A stretch of DNA of 64,000 nucleotides from JAJRXR01 sp041987545 (GTDB taxonomy: Bacteria; Planctomycetota; Phycisphaerae; Phycisphaerales; UBA1924): assembly GCA_041987545.1 (NCBI GenBank), contig JBHIWH010000004.1, positions 248,001-312,000 on the forward strand, given 5' to 3'. Every line of letters starts with the position of its first letter. Positions within the stretch are counted from its first letter, which is position 1. The notes beneath the pieces are model-generated. The model did no database searches. It was not told where the DNA came from and saw nothing but the letters and a program-made list of their open reading frames with translations. The translations under genes were made by a program, and so were the position numbers. Shown here piece by piece: positions 1-8,228 of this stretch.

Positions 1-650
1 ACGACGCGGGCGACGAGTTGGCCGTCCTCGTCCTCGATCTCGGCGGTGAAGCGGCCGGGGTCGGACTCGTCCTGTCGCCAGACCGGGCCCGAGAGCGCGA
101 CGTCCCGCCCGTCGATCGTGACCTTGGCCAGGGCGAAGGGGACGGCGACGATGCCGTCGCCGCCGGTGCGAGACTGCTGGAGCTCGACGTGCTGCTCGCG
201 CTTGACGGTCTTGTAGTCGTGCGTGAGCTTGAGGTGCCTGATGCCGGCGCCGAACTCGGTGAACTCGAGGTAGATCTCCGTCTGGTCGGCCTCGTCGAGG
301 GAGCCGAGGGGCACGAGCGGACCCTGGTCGGGGACCGCACGGGCGCGGAGGTCGCCGAGGTCGGCGGCGGGCTCGGCGGTGGGTGGGGGCGTCGTGTCGC
401 CCTGCGCGGTCGCGGGCGCTGAGTCGTCGGCGGCGTCCTGGTCCGAGAGAGTGGGCTGTGGTTCGGCCTGCGCGTCCGCCGCATCGTTGTTGGCGGGCGT
501 GGCGTCCGACGCGGTCGTGTCCGTCGGGGGAGGGGTCTGGGCCTGGTTCGACGAGGAGTTGAGCGCGATCGTGACGGCCAGCGCGATGCCGCCGGCGAGC
601 AGCACCAGGGGGACCGCGATCCTCAGCAGCGTGTTGGGCTTTCTGGCCAT
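1..650 (-). CDS. yidC: YidC membrane protein insertase, N-terminal part (runs off the window start)
   Basis: Read from ATG at 650 towards position 1, with no stop, about 216 codons. The protein opens MARKPNTLLRIAVPLVLLAG, one signal-anchor membrane segment, followed by a low-complexity Ala/Thr/Pro/Gln/Asp linker (about residues 35-100). Then comes a beta-rich stretch with EFGAGIRHLKLTHDYK, which resembles the start of the periplasmic beta-supersandwich domain of Gram-negative YidC. YidC inserts and folds inner-membrane proteins with or without SecYEG. The catalytic five-helix Oxa1 core would lie outside the window, so the call rests on the N-terminal architecture only. It lies just downstream of the metallophosphoesterase on the same strand (42 nt gap). 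Confidence 0.65.
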   Translation of the reverse strand, partial: MARKPNTLLRIAVPLVLLAGGIALAVTIALNSSSNQAQTPPPTDTTASDATPANNDAADAQAEPQPTLSDQDAADDSAPATAQGDTTPPPTAEPAADLGDLRARAVPDQGPLVPLGSLDEADQTEIYLEFTEFGAGIRHLKLTHDYKTVKREQHVELQQSRTGGDGIVAVPFALAKVTIDGRDVALSGPVWRQDESDPGRFTAEIEDEDGQLVARV

Positions 651-692
651 CGTCCGTGCGTGGCTTTCGGATGTGCGGGCGTCGGGTGGTGG

Positions 693-1478
693 CTACTGGC
701 CGCGGAAGAGGCGCTCGGCGAGCCAGTCGTGCAGCTGGGGGATCTGGCGGATCTTGTCGGCGGTGGTCTGGATGTCGTACTCGACACGGAAGAACTCGAC
801 GCGGTCGGGGTGGAGCACCGCGTAGCTGGCCCGGGGGTCCTCGTCGCGGGGCTGGCCGACGGAGCCGACGTTGATGATGGCCTTCTCGTCGTCGAGGAAC
901 TTGTAGGCGCCGCCGTCGCCAAGCTCGGACGGCGGGTAGAAGTCCGGCTCGTCGGTGAAGACACCAGGGACGTGCGTGTGCCCGACGAGGGCGATCCGCT
1001 CGACGCGCTCGAAGATCGCCTCGAGCTTGTCGGGCGCGTCCATCGCGTCGTCGGGGAAGATGTACTCGTTGATCGGGCGGCGGGGCGAGGCGTGGACGGC
1101 GAGGATCGGCGGGGCGCCGTTGCCGTCGGGCAGCTTGTCCACGATCCGGACCTTGAGCCGGTTCAGGAAGTCGTACCGCTCGGCCCGCAGCGCGTCGTCG
1201 GGCTCGGCGTCGAGCTGGGAGCGGGTCCAGTAGGCGCTGGCCTCGGCGGCGGCGTTGAAGTTCGTGGGCTCGTAGAGGGCCGCGAAGTCGTGGTTGCCCA
1301 TGAGCGTCCACGCGCAGTGCTCGCGGACGAGGTCGATGACCTCGAGGGGGTCGGGCCCGTAGCCGACGACGTCGCCCAGGTTGATGACGCGGTCGATGCC
1401 CCGGGCCTTGATGTCGTCGAGGACGGCGCGGAGGGCCGAGGCGTTGCCGTGGATGTCGCTGATGACCGCGGTTGGCAC
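693..1478 (-). CDS. Calcineurin-like metallophosphoesterase
   Basis: 261 aa from a GTG at 1478. The open frame continues upstream, but the family begins at VISDIHGN and GGAG lies upstream of this GTG. All metallophosphoesterase motifs are visible: SDIHGN (D8, H10), GDVVGYGP (D36), GNHD (N62, H63), VHASP (H129) and GHTH (H167, H169), giving a complete two-metal site. It resembles the YfcE/diadenosine tetraphosphatase-like cytosolic phosphodiesterases. No signal peptide is seen, and the substrate cannot be inferred. It precedes yidC on the same strand. Confidence 0.85.
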   Translation of the reverse strand: MPTAVISDIHGNASALRAVLDDIKARGIDRVINLGDVVGYGPDPLEVIDLVREHCAWTLMGNHDFAALYEPTNFNAAAEASAYWTRSQLDAEPDDALRAERYDFLNRLKVRIVDKLPDGNGAPPILAVHASPRRPINEYIFPDDAMDAPDKLEAIFERVERIALVGHTHVPGVFTDEPDFYPPSELGDGGAYKFLDDEKAIINVGSVGQPRDEDPRASYAVLHPDRVEFFRVEYDIQTTADKIRQIPQLHDWLAERLFRGQ

Positions 1479-1693
1479 GGAAGGAACGCTCCGGTGGGCG
1501 GGGGCGTGGGGCCCCCCGAGACTCTCGCATGGCCCGGCGGGGCGACGGATCCGCTCCGGAGGGTCGTGGACGGCAACTCTAGTGGTCCCCACGCCCCGCG
1601 GCAAAGCGCCGCACGAGGCTCGTCCCGGCGGCGGCGCCGGCCTCTGGGGCGACCACCTCAGGCCAGGAATCAGTGGGATTCGGGGCCCGGGAG

Positions 1694-1721
1694 TTGCGCC
1701 GGATTGGGCGGCTCCTATCAT
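1694..1721 (+). promoter_or_regulatory. Candidate sigma-70-type promoter for clpP1-clpP2
   Basis: TTGCGC (1694-1699), a 16-nt spacer, then TATCAT (1716-1721), which matches a -35/-10 pair reasonably well in very GC-rich surroundings. It would give a leader of about 130 nt before the ATG at 1862. Sequence match only. Confidence 0.35.
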
Positions 1722-1809
1722 GCTCCGCGGGCGATCGTCCGATGGAACGGGCGAGAACAGCTTGCGATGGGCGCGCCGGCCCGACCCCCCGGCCACGCGA
1801 GCCCTTGTC

Positions 1810-1830
1810 ACGCCGCGACTTGCGCGGCGT
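1810..1830 (+). promoter_or_regulatory. Hairpin in the clpP1 leader
   Basis: A perfect 8-bp GC-rich stem (1810-1817 with 1823-1830) around a 5-nt loop, ending 31 nt before the clpP1 start codon and just upstream of the purine-rich ribosome site. It could affect translation or mRNA stability. No U-tract follows, so it is not an intrinsic terminator. Confidence 0.25.
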
Positions 1831-1861
1831 CTGGCCAGCCGGGGGGAGGCGGGAAGGACCC

Positions 1862-2461
1862 ATGCCGGCAGCGAACGTCTCCTACCAGCGCACCCGCGAG
1901 ATGACGATCGACGAGCTCCTGCTCGAGAATCGGATCGTCTTCCTCGTCGGCGAGATCAACCACGCCTCGGCCTCCCGGGTGATGATGCAGATGCTCTATC
2001 TGGAGAATCAGCGTCGGGCCCAGGAGATCAACTTCTACATCAACTCCCCGGGTGGGAGCGTGGACGACACGCTCGCCCTGTTCGACACGATCCGGTTCCT
2101 CTCGTCGGACGTCGCGACGTACTGCATCGGGCGGGCCTACTCGGGCGCGGCGGTGCTGCTGGCGGCGGGCACGAAGGGGCGGCGGTTCGCGCTGCCCCAC
2201 GCGAAGGTGATGATCCACCAGCCCTACGGCGGCGTGACGGGCCAGACCGAGGACATCCGGATCCAGGCCGAGCAGATCATCAAGGCCAAGCGCGCGATCA
2301 ACGAGATCCTCGCCGAGTGCACGGGCCAGAAGGTCGAGCAGATCGAGGCCGACGGCGAGCGGGACCGGTACTTCAGCGCGACCGAGGCCAAGGAGTACGG
2401 CCTTGTGGACGAGGTGCTGAGCCACCCGCCCAAGGAAGTCCCGGGCAAGAGCGCCCTCTAA
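1862..2461 (+). CDS. clpP: ATP-dependent Clp protease proteolytic subunit, copy 1
   Basis: 199 aa from ATG at 1862, preceded by GGAAGG. Serine peptidase S14 subunit that forms the double heptameric ClpP barrel and degrades proteins fed by a Clp ATPase. The catalytic triad is complete: Ser94 in GRAYSGAAV, His119 in VMIHQP and Asp168 in ERDRYF. The usual GQAASMGA around the serine is changed to GRAYSGAA, so this copy is more diverged than the second. It lies 82 nt upstream of clpP2 on the same strand, probably co-transcribed; the two products may form hetero-oligomers (inference). No ClpX/ClpA gene is in the window. Confidence 0.93.
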   Translation: MPAANVSYQRTREMTIDELLLENRIVFLVGEINHASASRVMMQMLYLENQRRAQEINFYINSPGGSVDDTLALFDTIRFLSSDVATYCIGRAYSGAAVLLAAGTKGRRFALPHAKVMIHQPYGGVTGQTEDIRIQAEQIIKAKRAINEILAECTGQKVEQIEADGERDRYFSATEAKEYGLVDEVLSHPPKEVPGKSAL

Positions 2462-2543
2462 GAGGTCAACCAGAAGACTCGTCGAGCACGGAACGCACAC
2501 CCCGGGGCCCCGCGCCCCGGCGCAGAACGGAGAGTCACCCGCG

Positions 2544-3161
2544 ATGTCCTACCTTGTCCCGATCGTCATCGAGCAGACCGGGCGCGGCGAGCGCTCGTAC
2601 GACATCTACTCCCGCCTGCTCAAGGACCGGATCATCTTCGTCGCAGGCCCCGTGGGCGACGAGATGGCCAACCTCATCGTCGCCCAGCTCCTCTTCCTGG
2701 CCAACGAGGACGCCGAGTCCGACGTGCACGTGTACGTCAACTCGCCCGGCGGGAGCGTGACGGCGGGCCTGGGCATCGTGGACACGATGCGGTACATCAA
2801 GCCCGACGTCTGCACGTACGTCATCGGGCAGGCCGCCTCGATGGGCTCGGTGATCGCCAGCTGCGGCGCCAAGGGTAAGCGGTACACGCTCAAGAACGCC
2901 CGCAACCTGCTCCACCAGCCCCTGCTCTCGGGTGTCATGGAGGGCCAGGCGACCGACCTGGAGATCGAGGCCAAGGAAATGCTCCGCCTCCGCGACCGCA
3001 TCTACGCGCTCTACTCGGAGATGACCGGGCAGGACAAGGCCAAGATCGAGAAGGACTGCGACCGCAACCTCTGGCTCGACGACGAGGAGATGCGGGAGTA
3101 CGGCCTCGTCGATGAGATCCTCGACGCGATGCCCCACTTCCAGCACGAGAAGTCGGACTGA
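2544..3161 (+). CDS. clpP: ATP-dependent Clp protease proteolytic subunit, copy 2
   Basis: 205 aa, ATG at 2544 with GGAGA about 10 nt upstream. Canonical S14 subunit: Ser99 in GQAASMGS, His124 in NLLHQP, Asp173 in the KDCDRNLWL segment, and the YVNSPGG oxyanion-region strand. It is closer to the family consensus than the neighbouring copy and lacks the long propeptide seen in some ClpPs. Two clpP genes in tandem are known in several phyla, where the subunits can assemble into mixed rings with different specificities. Confidence 0.94.
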   Translation: MSYLVPIVIEQTGRGERSYDIYSRLLKDRIIFVAGPVGDEMANLIVAQLLFLANEDAESDVHVYVNSPGGSVTAGLGIVDTMRYIKPDVCTYVIGQAASMGSVIASCGAKGKRYTLKNARNLLHQPLLSGVMEGQATDLEIEAKEMLRLRDRIYALYSEMTGQDKAKIEKDCDRNLWLDDEEMREYGLVDEILDAMPHFQHEKSD

Positions 3162-3186
3162 TCGGGCTCGCGCCGGATCCCGCGGC

Positions 3187-3363
3187 TTACAGGTAGCCCA
3201 TCGCCCGGGCGCTGACGAACAGCATCGTCAGGCAGGCGGACACGACGCACAGGTCCCGCACGTATGTGCGACGCTTCTTGGCGCACTCCCCCGGGAAGGG
3301 GTAGTAGTCCGGTCGCTCGCTGGAGCGGGGCTCCGGCGGCGGCGGTGTCTTCTTCTTGAACAT
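3187..3363 (-). CDS. Small hypothetical single-pass membrane protein
   Basis: 58 aa from ATG at 3363, chosen because GGGGAG sits 6-7 nt upstream; a start at 3387 is open but lacks such a site. The N-terminus is basic and proline-rich (MFKKKTPPPPEP), the middle has PDYYPFPGECAKKRRTYVRD, and the C-terminus (about residues 38-57) is one hydrophobic segment. It is convergent with clpP2. No known domain is recognised; the ribosome site and the membrane segment support a real gene. Confidence 0.6.
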   Translation of the reverse strand: MFKKKTPPPPEPRSSERPDYYPFPGECAKKRRTYVRDLCVVSACLTMLFVSARAMGYL

Positions 3364-3494
3364 CGCGCTCCCCTTTTTGGTTGTCACGCCAAGCGTGCCC
3401 CACGCGGCGGGCCCCGCCAGCCGAGAGGCGCGCCGGGCCGTCAGGTCCGGGGTCTTCTCCCCACCGAGGCGTCAGAGAGCGCACAGCCCCCGAG

Positions 3495-4388
3495 TTATCG
3501 CGACGTCCGCTTCCGCCAACTCGCCGCCAGCGGCCCGGTCAGGCGGCCCGGCTTGTCGGCGAACAGCTCGAGCCCCTCGCGGACGCTGGCGAGGGTGAGC
3601 CGCTCGGCGGCCCGCTCGGCCCGCTTGAGCGCCCAGCCGGCGCCGCCCAGGGCGTGCAGCGGGCCCTCGGGGTCCCGGAGGCGGTCCCTGAGGATGTCCA
3701 GGTCGTGGCGGCGGCCGAGGCGCTCGTTGAGGCGGTCCAGGCGCTCGGCACGGGCGGCCATCGCCTTGGGCCGGGCGGCCTGCAGCAGGCGGACGTGGTA
3801 CCAGTGCCGCTTGACCCACGTGCGCCACTCGTGCGAGTAGCTCGGGTCGGGGTTGGCCATCGCGCCGCTCATGGCGCGGCGGGCCCGGCGGTAGGTCCGC
3901 GTGAACGCCTCCCACATGTGCTCGTGGGCGAGGGTGTCGAGGGGCAGCTCGGCCGCGCGCTCGAGGGCCGCGGCCAGCCGTGGGCGGGCGTCGGTGAGCG
4001 CGGGCGCCCGGTCGCCGGCCCCGGCGACCTCGAGATCGCGCTGCGCATCGAGCGTCGCCCGGACCAGCGAGACCGAGGGCGGCGCGTCGGCGCCGGTCGC
4101 GACCCCGTCGAACGCGTCGAGGACCGCCTGCGCGTCGCGCGACGCCGCCAGCGAGCGGGCGATCGAGGCCAGGTCCTTGTTCTCGCGCGTGAACTCGTCG
4201 GCCAGGGGCCCGCGGGCCAGGCGGAGCACGCCCCGGGCCTTCTTGCAGCAGACGCGGACGCGGCGGACGGACTCCGGGTCGTGCGCGTCGGCGGCGTCGA
4301 TCCGCTCGATCGCCCGGCCGAGCTGCTCGGCCAGGACGCGGCGGGCCTCGCCGGGCGGGGGCTGGGTTGGATCGATGCGGTATGGCAC
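3495..4388 (-). CDS. CHAD domain-containing protein
   Basis: 297 aa from a GTG at 4388 giving MPYRIDPTQ. It is an all-helical CHAD (conserved histidine alpha-helical domain) protein, with RRVRVCCKKARGVLRLAR near the N-terminus and LGRRHDLDILRDRL near the C-terminus. CHAD proteins bind polyphosphate through basic grooves and often accompany CYTH phosphatases or polyphosphate kinases. No CYTH domain is fused here and none is adjacent. The protein is rich in Arg and His, as expected for a polyanion-binding fold. Its cellular role is inferred from the family only. Confidence 0.85.
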   Translation of the reverse strand: MPYRIDPTQPPPGEARRVLAEQLGRAIERIDAADAHDPESVRRVRVCCKKARGVLRLARGPLADEFTRENKDLASIARSLAASRDAQAVLDAFDGVATGADAPPSVSLVRATLDAQRDLEVAGAGDRAPALTDARPRLAAALERAAELPLDTLAHEHMWEAFTRTYRRARRAMSGAMANPDPSYSHEWRTWVKRHWYHVRLLQAARPKAMAARAERLDRLNERLGRRHDLDILRDRLRDPEGPLHALGGAGWALKRAERAAERLTLASVREGLELFADKPGRLTGPLAASWRKRTSR

Positions 4389-4569
4389 GCCGGGAGAGTG
4401 ATAGGTAGCCGATCCGGGGGGGTGGGTCACGGGAAATCGCCCGGGCGGCGGGCGGATCCGAGGGGAGTGGGCCCGCCGGGCGGGACGCCCGGTTTGACGC
4501 GGCGCGCTGTTTGCGGCCAAGCTGCATCGATGGCCCCCCTCAGGGGCCTGGCCAAGAAAGGGGCGCCCG

Positions 4570-5172
4570 ATGACCGTGGAACTGCTCGACCTGTGGCTGC
4601 CGATCCTCGTCTCGACGGTGGTCGTCTTCGTCGCCAGCTCGATCATGTGGATGTTCATGCCGCACCACAAGGCGTCGATGAACGCGATCCCGGACGAGGG
4701 ACCGATGGACCGCGCGCTGGGCGAGATGAAGCTCGCCCCGGGCGGGTACTACATCCCCAACTGCTCGGACAAGGAGCGGATGAAGAGCCCGGAGTTCAAG
4801 GAACGTTGGAAGAGCGGGCCCTGGGCGTACCTGGTGATCCCGACCGGGACGCCGAACTTCGGCAAGAACCTCGCCGTCACGTTCATCGAGTTCCTGGTGA
4901 TCGGCGTGTTCGTCGCGTACCTGTCGTCGCAGACACTGACGGCCGGCGCCGAGTACCTCGATGTGTTCCAGGTCGTGGGCACGGGCGCCGTCCTGGCGTA
5001 CGTGCTCGGCTCCATCCACCACCAGTTCTTCCAGATGGCGTCGGCCAAGCACGTGCTGGCGTGCCTGTTCGACGGCGTCGTGTACGCGCTGCTGACCGCG
5101 GGCATCTTCGGGGCGTTCTGGCCCGCGGCGGAGACGGTGCTCAACGGGGCGCCGTCGATCGGCGCGCCGTAA
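4570..5172 (+). CDS. Hypothetical membrane protein, three to four transmembrane segments
   Basis: 200 aa. ATG at 4570 is preceded by AAAGGGG. Membrane segments are visible at about residues 7-29, 98-120, 132-150 and 163-185. A soluble stretch of about 65 residues between the first two contains GGYYIPNCSDKERMKSPEF, where a Cys and several conserved-looking aromatic residues stand out. It lies alone between the CHAD gene (divergent) and a small monooxygenase-like gene (convergent). I do not recognise the family. Confidence 0.7.
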   Translation: MTVELLDLWLPILVSTVVVFVASSIMWMFMPHHKASMNAIPDEGPMDRALGEMKLAPGGYYIPNCSDKERMKSPEFKERWKSGPWAYLVIPTGTPNFGKNLAVTFIEFLVIGVFVAYLSSQTLTAGAEYLDVFQVVGTGAVLAYVLGSIHHQFFQMASAKHVLACLFDGVVYALLTAGIFGAFWPAAETVLNGAPSIGAP

Positions 5173-5190
5173 CGAGAGACCGGCGCCGGC

Positions 5191-5487
5191 TCAGCGCGAC
5201 TCGCCGGCGCCGAGGCGTTCCTCGCTCGCGCACAGAGACTCGAAGCACTCGTCGAGGGTCGCGTACTCCTCGGCGTGCTGCGCGCGGAACCGTTCGTACG
5301 CCTCGGCCGACTCCCAGCGGTCGAGCGTGACGAACTCGCCCCCGCCCAGGTCGATCAGCTCCGTCCCCAGGTAGCCCTCGCCCTGCCCGAAGAACGCGGA
5401 CCACCGCCCGTCGCCCGAGTAGGCGGCGAGGAACTCGCCCAGGCGCTCGGGGTCGGCGCGGAACCGCCAGACGATGACGTAGGCCAT
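5191..5487 (-). CDS. Small dimeric alpha-beta barrel (ABM-like) protein
   Basis: 98 aa from ATG at 5487 (MAYVIVWRFRADPERLGEF), with GGAG upstream. The pattern is that of the antibiotic-biosynthesis-monooxygenase / dimeric ferredoxin-like fold: an opening beta strand, an amphipathic helix after ADPERL, and a late strand plus helix in FVTLDRWESAEAYERFR. Members include quinol monooxygenases, EthD-like proteins and many stress-linked proteins without known activity. It sits 18 nt downstream of glyA on the same strand, so it is probably co-transcribed. No catalytic claim is possible. Confidence 0.7.
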   Translation of the reverse strand: MAYVIVWRFRADPERLGEFLAAYSGDGRWSAFFGQGEGYLGTELIDLGGGEFVTLDRWESAEAYERFRAQHAEEYATLDECFESLCASEERLGAGESR

Positions 5488-5504
5488 CTCGACTCCGGGG
5501 GGTC

Positions 5505-6818
5505 TCAGTGGCCCGCGGCGTGGGGCAGCGGGAAGCGGGCGCACAGGTCCTTGACCTCGGCGCGGACGGTCTTGGCGCTCCGGGTCAGCTCGTCCTCGCC
5601 CTTGAGGCCCGCCGCCAGGACGCGGTCGATCCAGGCCGCGACCTCGCGCATCTCGTCCTCCTTGAAGCCCCGGGTCGTCGTCGCGGGGGCGCCGAGGCGG
5701 AGTCCCGAGGTGACCATGGGCGGGCGGGGGTCGTCGGGGATGCCGTTCTTGTTGGTGATGATGCCGGCCAACTCGAGCCAGGCCTCGGCGTCCTTGCCGG
5801 TGAGCTGCTCGTCGCGGGCGGTGAGGTCAACGAGCATGAGGTGGTTGTCGGTGCCGCCCGAGGTGATGCGGTAGCCGTGGGCCATGAGGCCAGAGGCCAG
5901 GGCCTTGGCGTTGGCGACGACCTGCTGCTGGTAGGTCTTGAAGTCGTGCTCGAGGGCCTCGCCGAAGGCGACGGCCTTGGCCGTGATGATGTGCATCAGG
6001 GGCCCGCCCTGGACGCCAGGGAACAGGGCCTTGTTGATCTTCTTGGACAGCTCCTCGTCGTTGGTCATGATCAGGCCGCCCCGCGGGCCCCGGAGCGACT
6101 TGTGCGTCGTCGTCGTGACGACGTGCGCGTGCGGGAACGGGCTGGGGTGCACGCCCGCGGCGACCAGTCCCGCGATGTGGGCGATGTCCGCGACCAGCAG
6201 CGCCCCGACCTCGTCGGCGATCTCGCGGAAGCGCTTGAAGTCGATCTCCCGCGGGTAGGCCGAGTACCCGCACAGCAGGACCTTGGGCTTGTGCTCGCGG
6301 CAGACGGCCCGGACCGAGTCGTAGTCGATCCGCTCGTGCTCGGGGTGGGACTTGTCGTAGTGCAGGGCGTAGTGGACGGGGTTGTAGAAGATGCCCGAAA
6401 AGTTGATCTTCATCCCGTGGGACAGATGCCCGCCGTCCTTCAGGACGAGCGAGGCGAACGTGTCGCCCGGGTCCATGGTGGCCATGAAGGCGGCCATGTT
6501 GGCCTGGGCGCCCGAGTGCGGCTGCACATTGGCGTAGGAGCAGCCGAAGAGCTTCTTGGCCCGCTCGCGGGCGAGGGTCTCGGCGGCGTCGTGGTGCACG
6601 CACCCGCCGTAGTACCGGCGCCCGGGGTAGCCCTCGGCGTACTTGTTGGTCATCACGGTGCCGGCGGCGGCCATGACGGCGGGCGAGGCGTGGTTCTCGC
6701 TGGCGATCAGCTCGATCGTCGTCTCCTGGCGCTCGGCCTCGGCGGCGACGATGCCGGCGACCTCGGGGTCGGCGGCGCGGAGCGTGTCCATGACGGGGTC
6801 GGGGGCGTGCGTGGGCAT
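5505..6818 (-). CDS. glyA: Serine hydroxymethyltransferase
   Basis: 437 aa, the usual length. It converts serine and tetrahydrofolate to glycine and 5,10-methylene-THF using PLP, the main cytosolic source of one-carbon units. The PLP lysine is K240 in TTTTHKSLRGPRGG. Other hallmarks are IASENHASP (35-46), YAEGYPGRRYYGG (60-72), VQPHSGAQAN (98-107) and LVADIAHIAGLV (208-219). The C-terminal small domain is complete. It starts at ATG 6818. The small ABM-like gene follows closely downstream. Confidence 0.97.
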   Translation of the reverse strand: MPTHAPDPVMDTLRAADPEVAGIVAAEAERQETTIELIASENHASPAVMAAAGTVMTNKYAEGYPGRRYYGGCVHHDAAETLARERAKKLFGCSYANVQPHSGAQANMAAFMATMDPGDTFASLVLKDGGHLSHGMKINFSGIFYNPVHYALHYDKSHPEHERIDYDSVRAVCREHKPKVLLCGYSAYPREIDFKRFREIADEVGALLVADIAHIAGLVAAGVHPSPFPHAHVVTTTTHKSLRGPRGGLIMTNDEELSKKINKALFPGVQGGPLMHIITAKAVAFGEALEHDFKTYQQQVVANAKALASGLMAHGYRITSGGTDNHLMLVDLTARDEQLTGKDAEAWLELAGIITNKNGIPDDPRPPMVTSGLRLGAPATTTRGFKEDEMREVAAWIDRVLAAGLKGEDELTRSAKTVRAEVKDLCARFPLPHAAGH

Positions 6819-6852
6819 GGCGGAGTCTACGTCGGGACCGCGCGCACGGCGC

Positions 6853-7803
6853 TCACGGGAACGTCGGCTCGGGCGGGTCCAGGCGGAGCAGCAGCCCGTC
6901 CAGGGCCGTCTGGGCCCCGATCAGGACCGCGACACTGAGCGCCGCGGCGAGCAGCGTCAGGGTGGCGGCCCGTGGGGACTCAAGGTAGCGGCGGAGCGCG
7001 ACGTACCAGAACAGGACCCACCAGAGCAGCACGATCCCCATGAGCGCGGGCGAGTCGCGAAGCGCCCCGAACAGCGGGACACCGCCGAACCTCCACGACC
7101 CCACCAGGGACGCGAGGACCGCCTCGGTCACGTGCAGCACTCCGTCGACAAAGAGCACCAGCAGCACGGGCGCAAGCAACGAGTACAGCGCGATGCGGAC
7201 GAGGTGCTCGGTTCGAACAGGGACGCGGAAGTAGGTCGTGTGCGCCCCGCCGACGATCACAGCCATCGCCGCGGCGGGCGCGGGCAGCCACACGAGATCC
7301 CGCGGGTCGCCCAGCAGCATCCCCCCGTACCCGAACGGCCAGGCGAGACTCGCGTAGAAGTCGGCCCTCGGCCAGGCGTATTCGTCGAGCATCTTGAGCA
7401 CGCCGAATGGGCCGTACCCCCACCGGATCGCCAGAGCGACCCACCCGACGAGGCTGGCCAGCGCGCGCACCGGGTGGAGCGCCAGGGCGAGCAGGGCGAT
7501 CGCAACCACAAGACGCCATGGGCTCGTGTCGTGGTGCATGTGGATTCGGCGCCAGAACACCCAGGGCGCGAGCGAGACCACCCCCGCGCGGATGGCGGCC
7601 GCCAGAATCCCGACGCCCGACCGCGACTCCACCGACCACCGCGGGACTCCCATCTCCGGGCGGCAGACGTCGCGCCACCGGAAATCGAGCCCGCACTCGA
7701 CGCACCGGCCCCCGAGCGGGCAGCGATCCTCCCAGCGGGCCACCTCGCCCGACTGGTCGTAGCCGCACCTGGGGCACCGGGGTTTGGGATCGCGCCTGGG
7801 CAT
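6853..7803 (-). CDS. Zinc-ribbon membrane protein, hypothetical
   Basis: 316 aa from ATG 7803. The N-terminus carries a four-cysteine zinc ribbon: CPRCGYDQSG at about residue 10, then CPLGGRCVECG around residues 29-39. After a short linker come roughly five to six membrane segments (about 100-300). The same CPxCGYd-x-G ... CPECG ribbon is seen in the adjacent gene (7851-8126) and near 54.7 and 55.5 kb, so this is a repeated protein style in this genome. Function unknown; the ribbon probably binds one structural zinc on the cytoplasmic side (inference). Confidence 0.75.
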   Translation of the reverse strand: MPRRDPKPRCPRCGYDQSGEVARWEDRCPLGGRCVECGLDFRWRDVCRPEMGVPRWSVESRSGVGILAAAIRAGVVSLAPWVFWRRIHMHHDTSPWRLVVAIALLALALHPVRALASLVGWVALAIRWGYGPFGVLKMLDEYAWPRADFYASLAWPFGYGGMLLGDPRDLVWLPAPAAAMAVIVGGAHTTYFRVPVRTEHLVRIALYSLLAPVLLVLFVDGVLHVTEAVLASLVGSWRFGGVPLFGALRDSPALMGIVLLWWVLFWYVALRRYLESPRAATLTLLAAALSVAVLIGAQTALDGLLLRLDPPEPTFP

Positions 7804-7850
7804 GGCCGGGCGCGATTGTCACGGATCCGGACCGCCCACGCCAGGGGGCG

Positions 7851-8126
7851 TCAGGTCCGCAGCAGCACGGCCGCGATCGCGAGGATGATCGCGAAGGGCA
7901 CGACCACCAGCACGAGGCAGCCGACCGCGACCGACCACCCGGGGAGTCGTTTTCCCGCGTACGGATCGGGCGCGACGATCCGCTCGGCCCGGAAGAGCAG
8001 GGTCGTGGGCCACTCCCGCCCGCACTCGGGGCACCTGGCCCGCACGGGGCACGACTCGGTCCAGGACGCGACCACGCCCGTGTGGTCGTACCCGCAGCCG
8101 GGGCAGCGTGGTGGTCTGTGGCTCAT
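7851..8126 (-). CDS. Small zinc-ribbon membrane protein, hypothetical
   Basis: 91 aa from ATG at 8126, chosen because GGGAGG lies 4 nt upstream; the frame is open further but without protein character. N-terminal ribbon CPGCGYDHTG (from about residue 8) plus CPVRARCPECG, then a C-terminal membrane helix (about 65-88). It has the same ribbon layout as the next gene on the strand (6853-7803), 47 nt away, so the two probably form a small operon of related proteins. Confidence 0.7.
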   Translation of the reverse strand: MSHRPPRCPGCGYDHTGVVASWTESCPVRARCPECGREWPTTLLFRAERIVAPDPYAGKRLPGWSVAVGCLVLVVVPFAIILAIAAVLLRT

Positions 8127-8228
8127 GCGCCTCCCGCGGCCGGCGCTTCGCCGGCACTCGGGGGATTGTTCGCGTCGTCCCCTGCGGCGGATCACGCATC
8201 GCGATCGCGAGGCGTCACGAGGGACGCG

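Larger units (their letters stand above)
1479..1861. other. Intergenic region between divergent phosphoesterase and clpP genes
   Basis: 383 nt between a minus-strand start (1478) and a plus-strand start (1862). It should carry both promoters. Open frames continue through it on both strands, but none has a recognisable protein signature. I see one candidate promoter (1694-1721) and a hairpin (1810-1830) ahead of clpP1. Confidence 0.5.
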
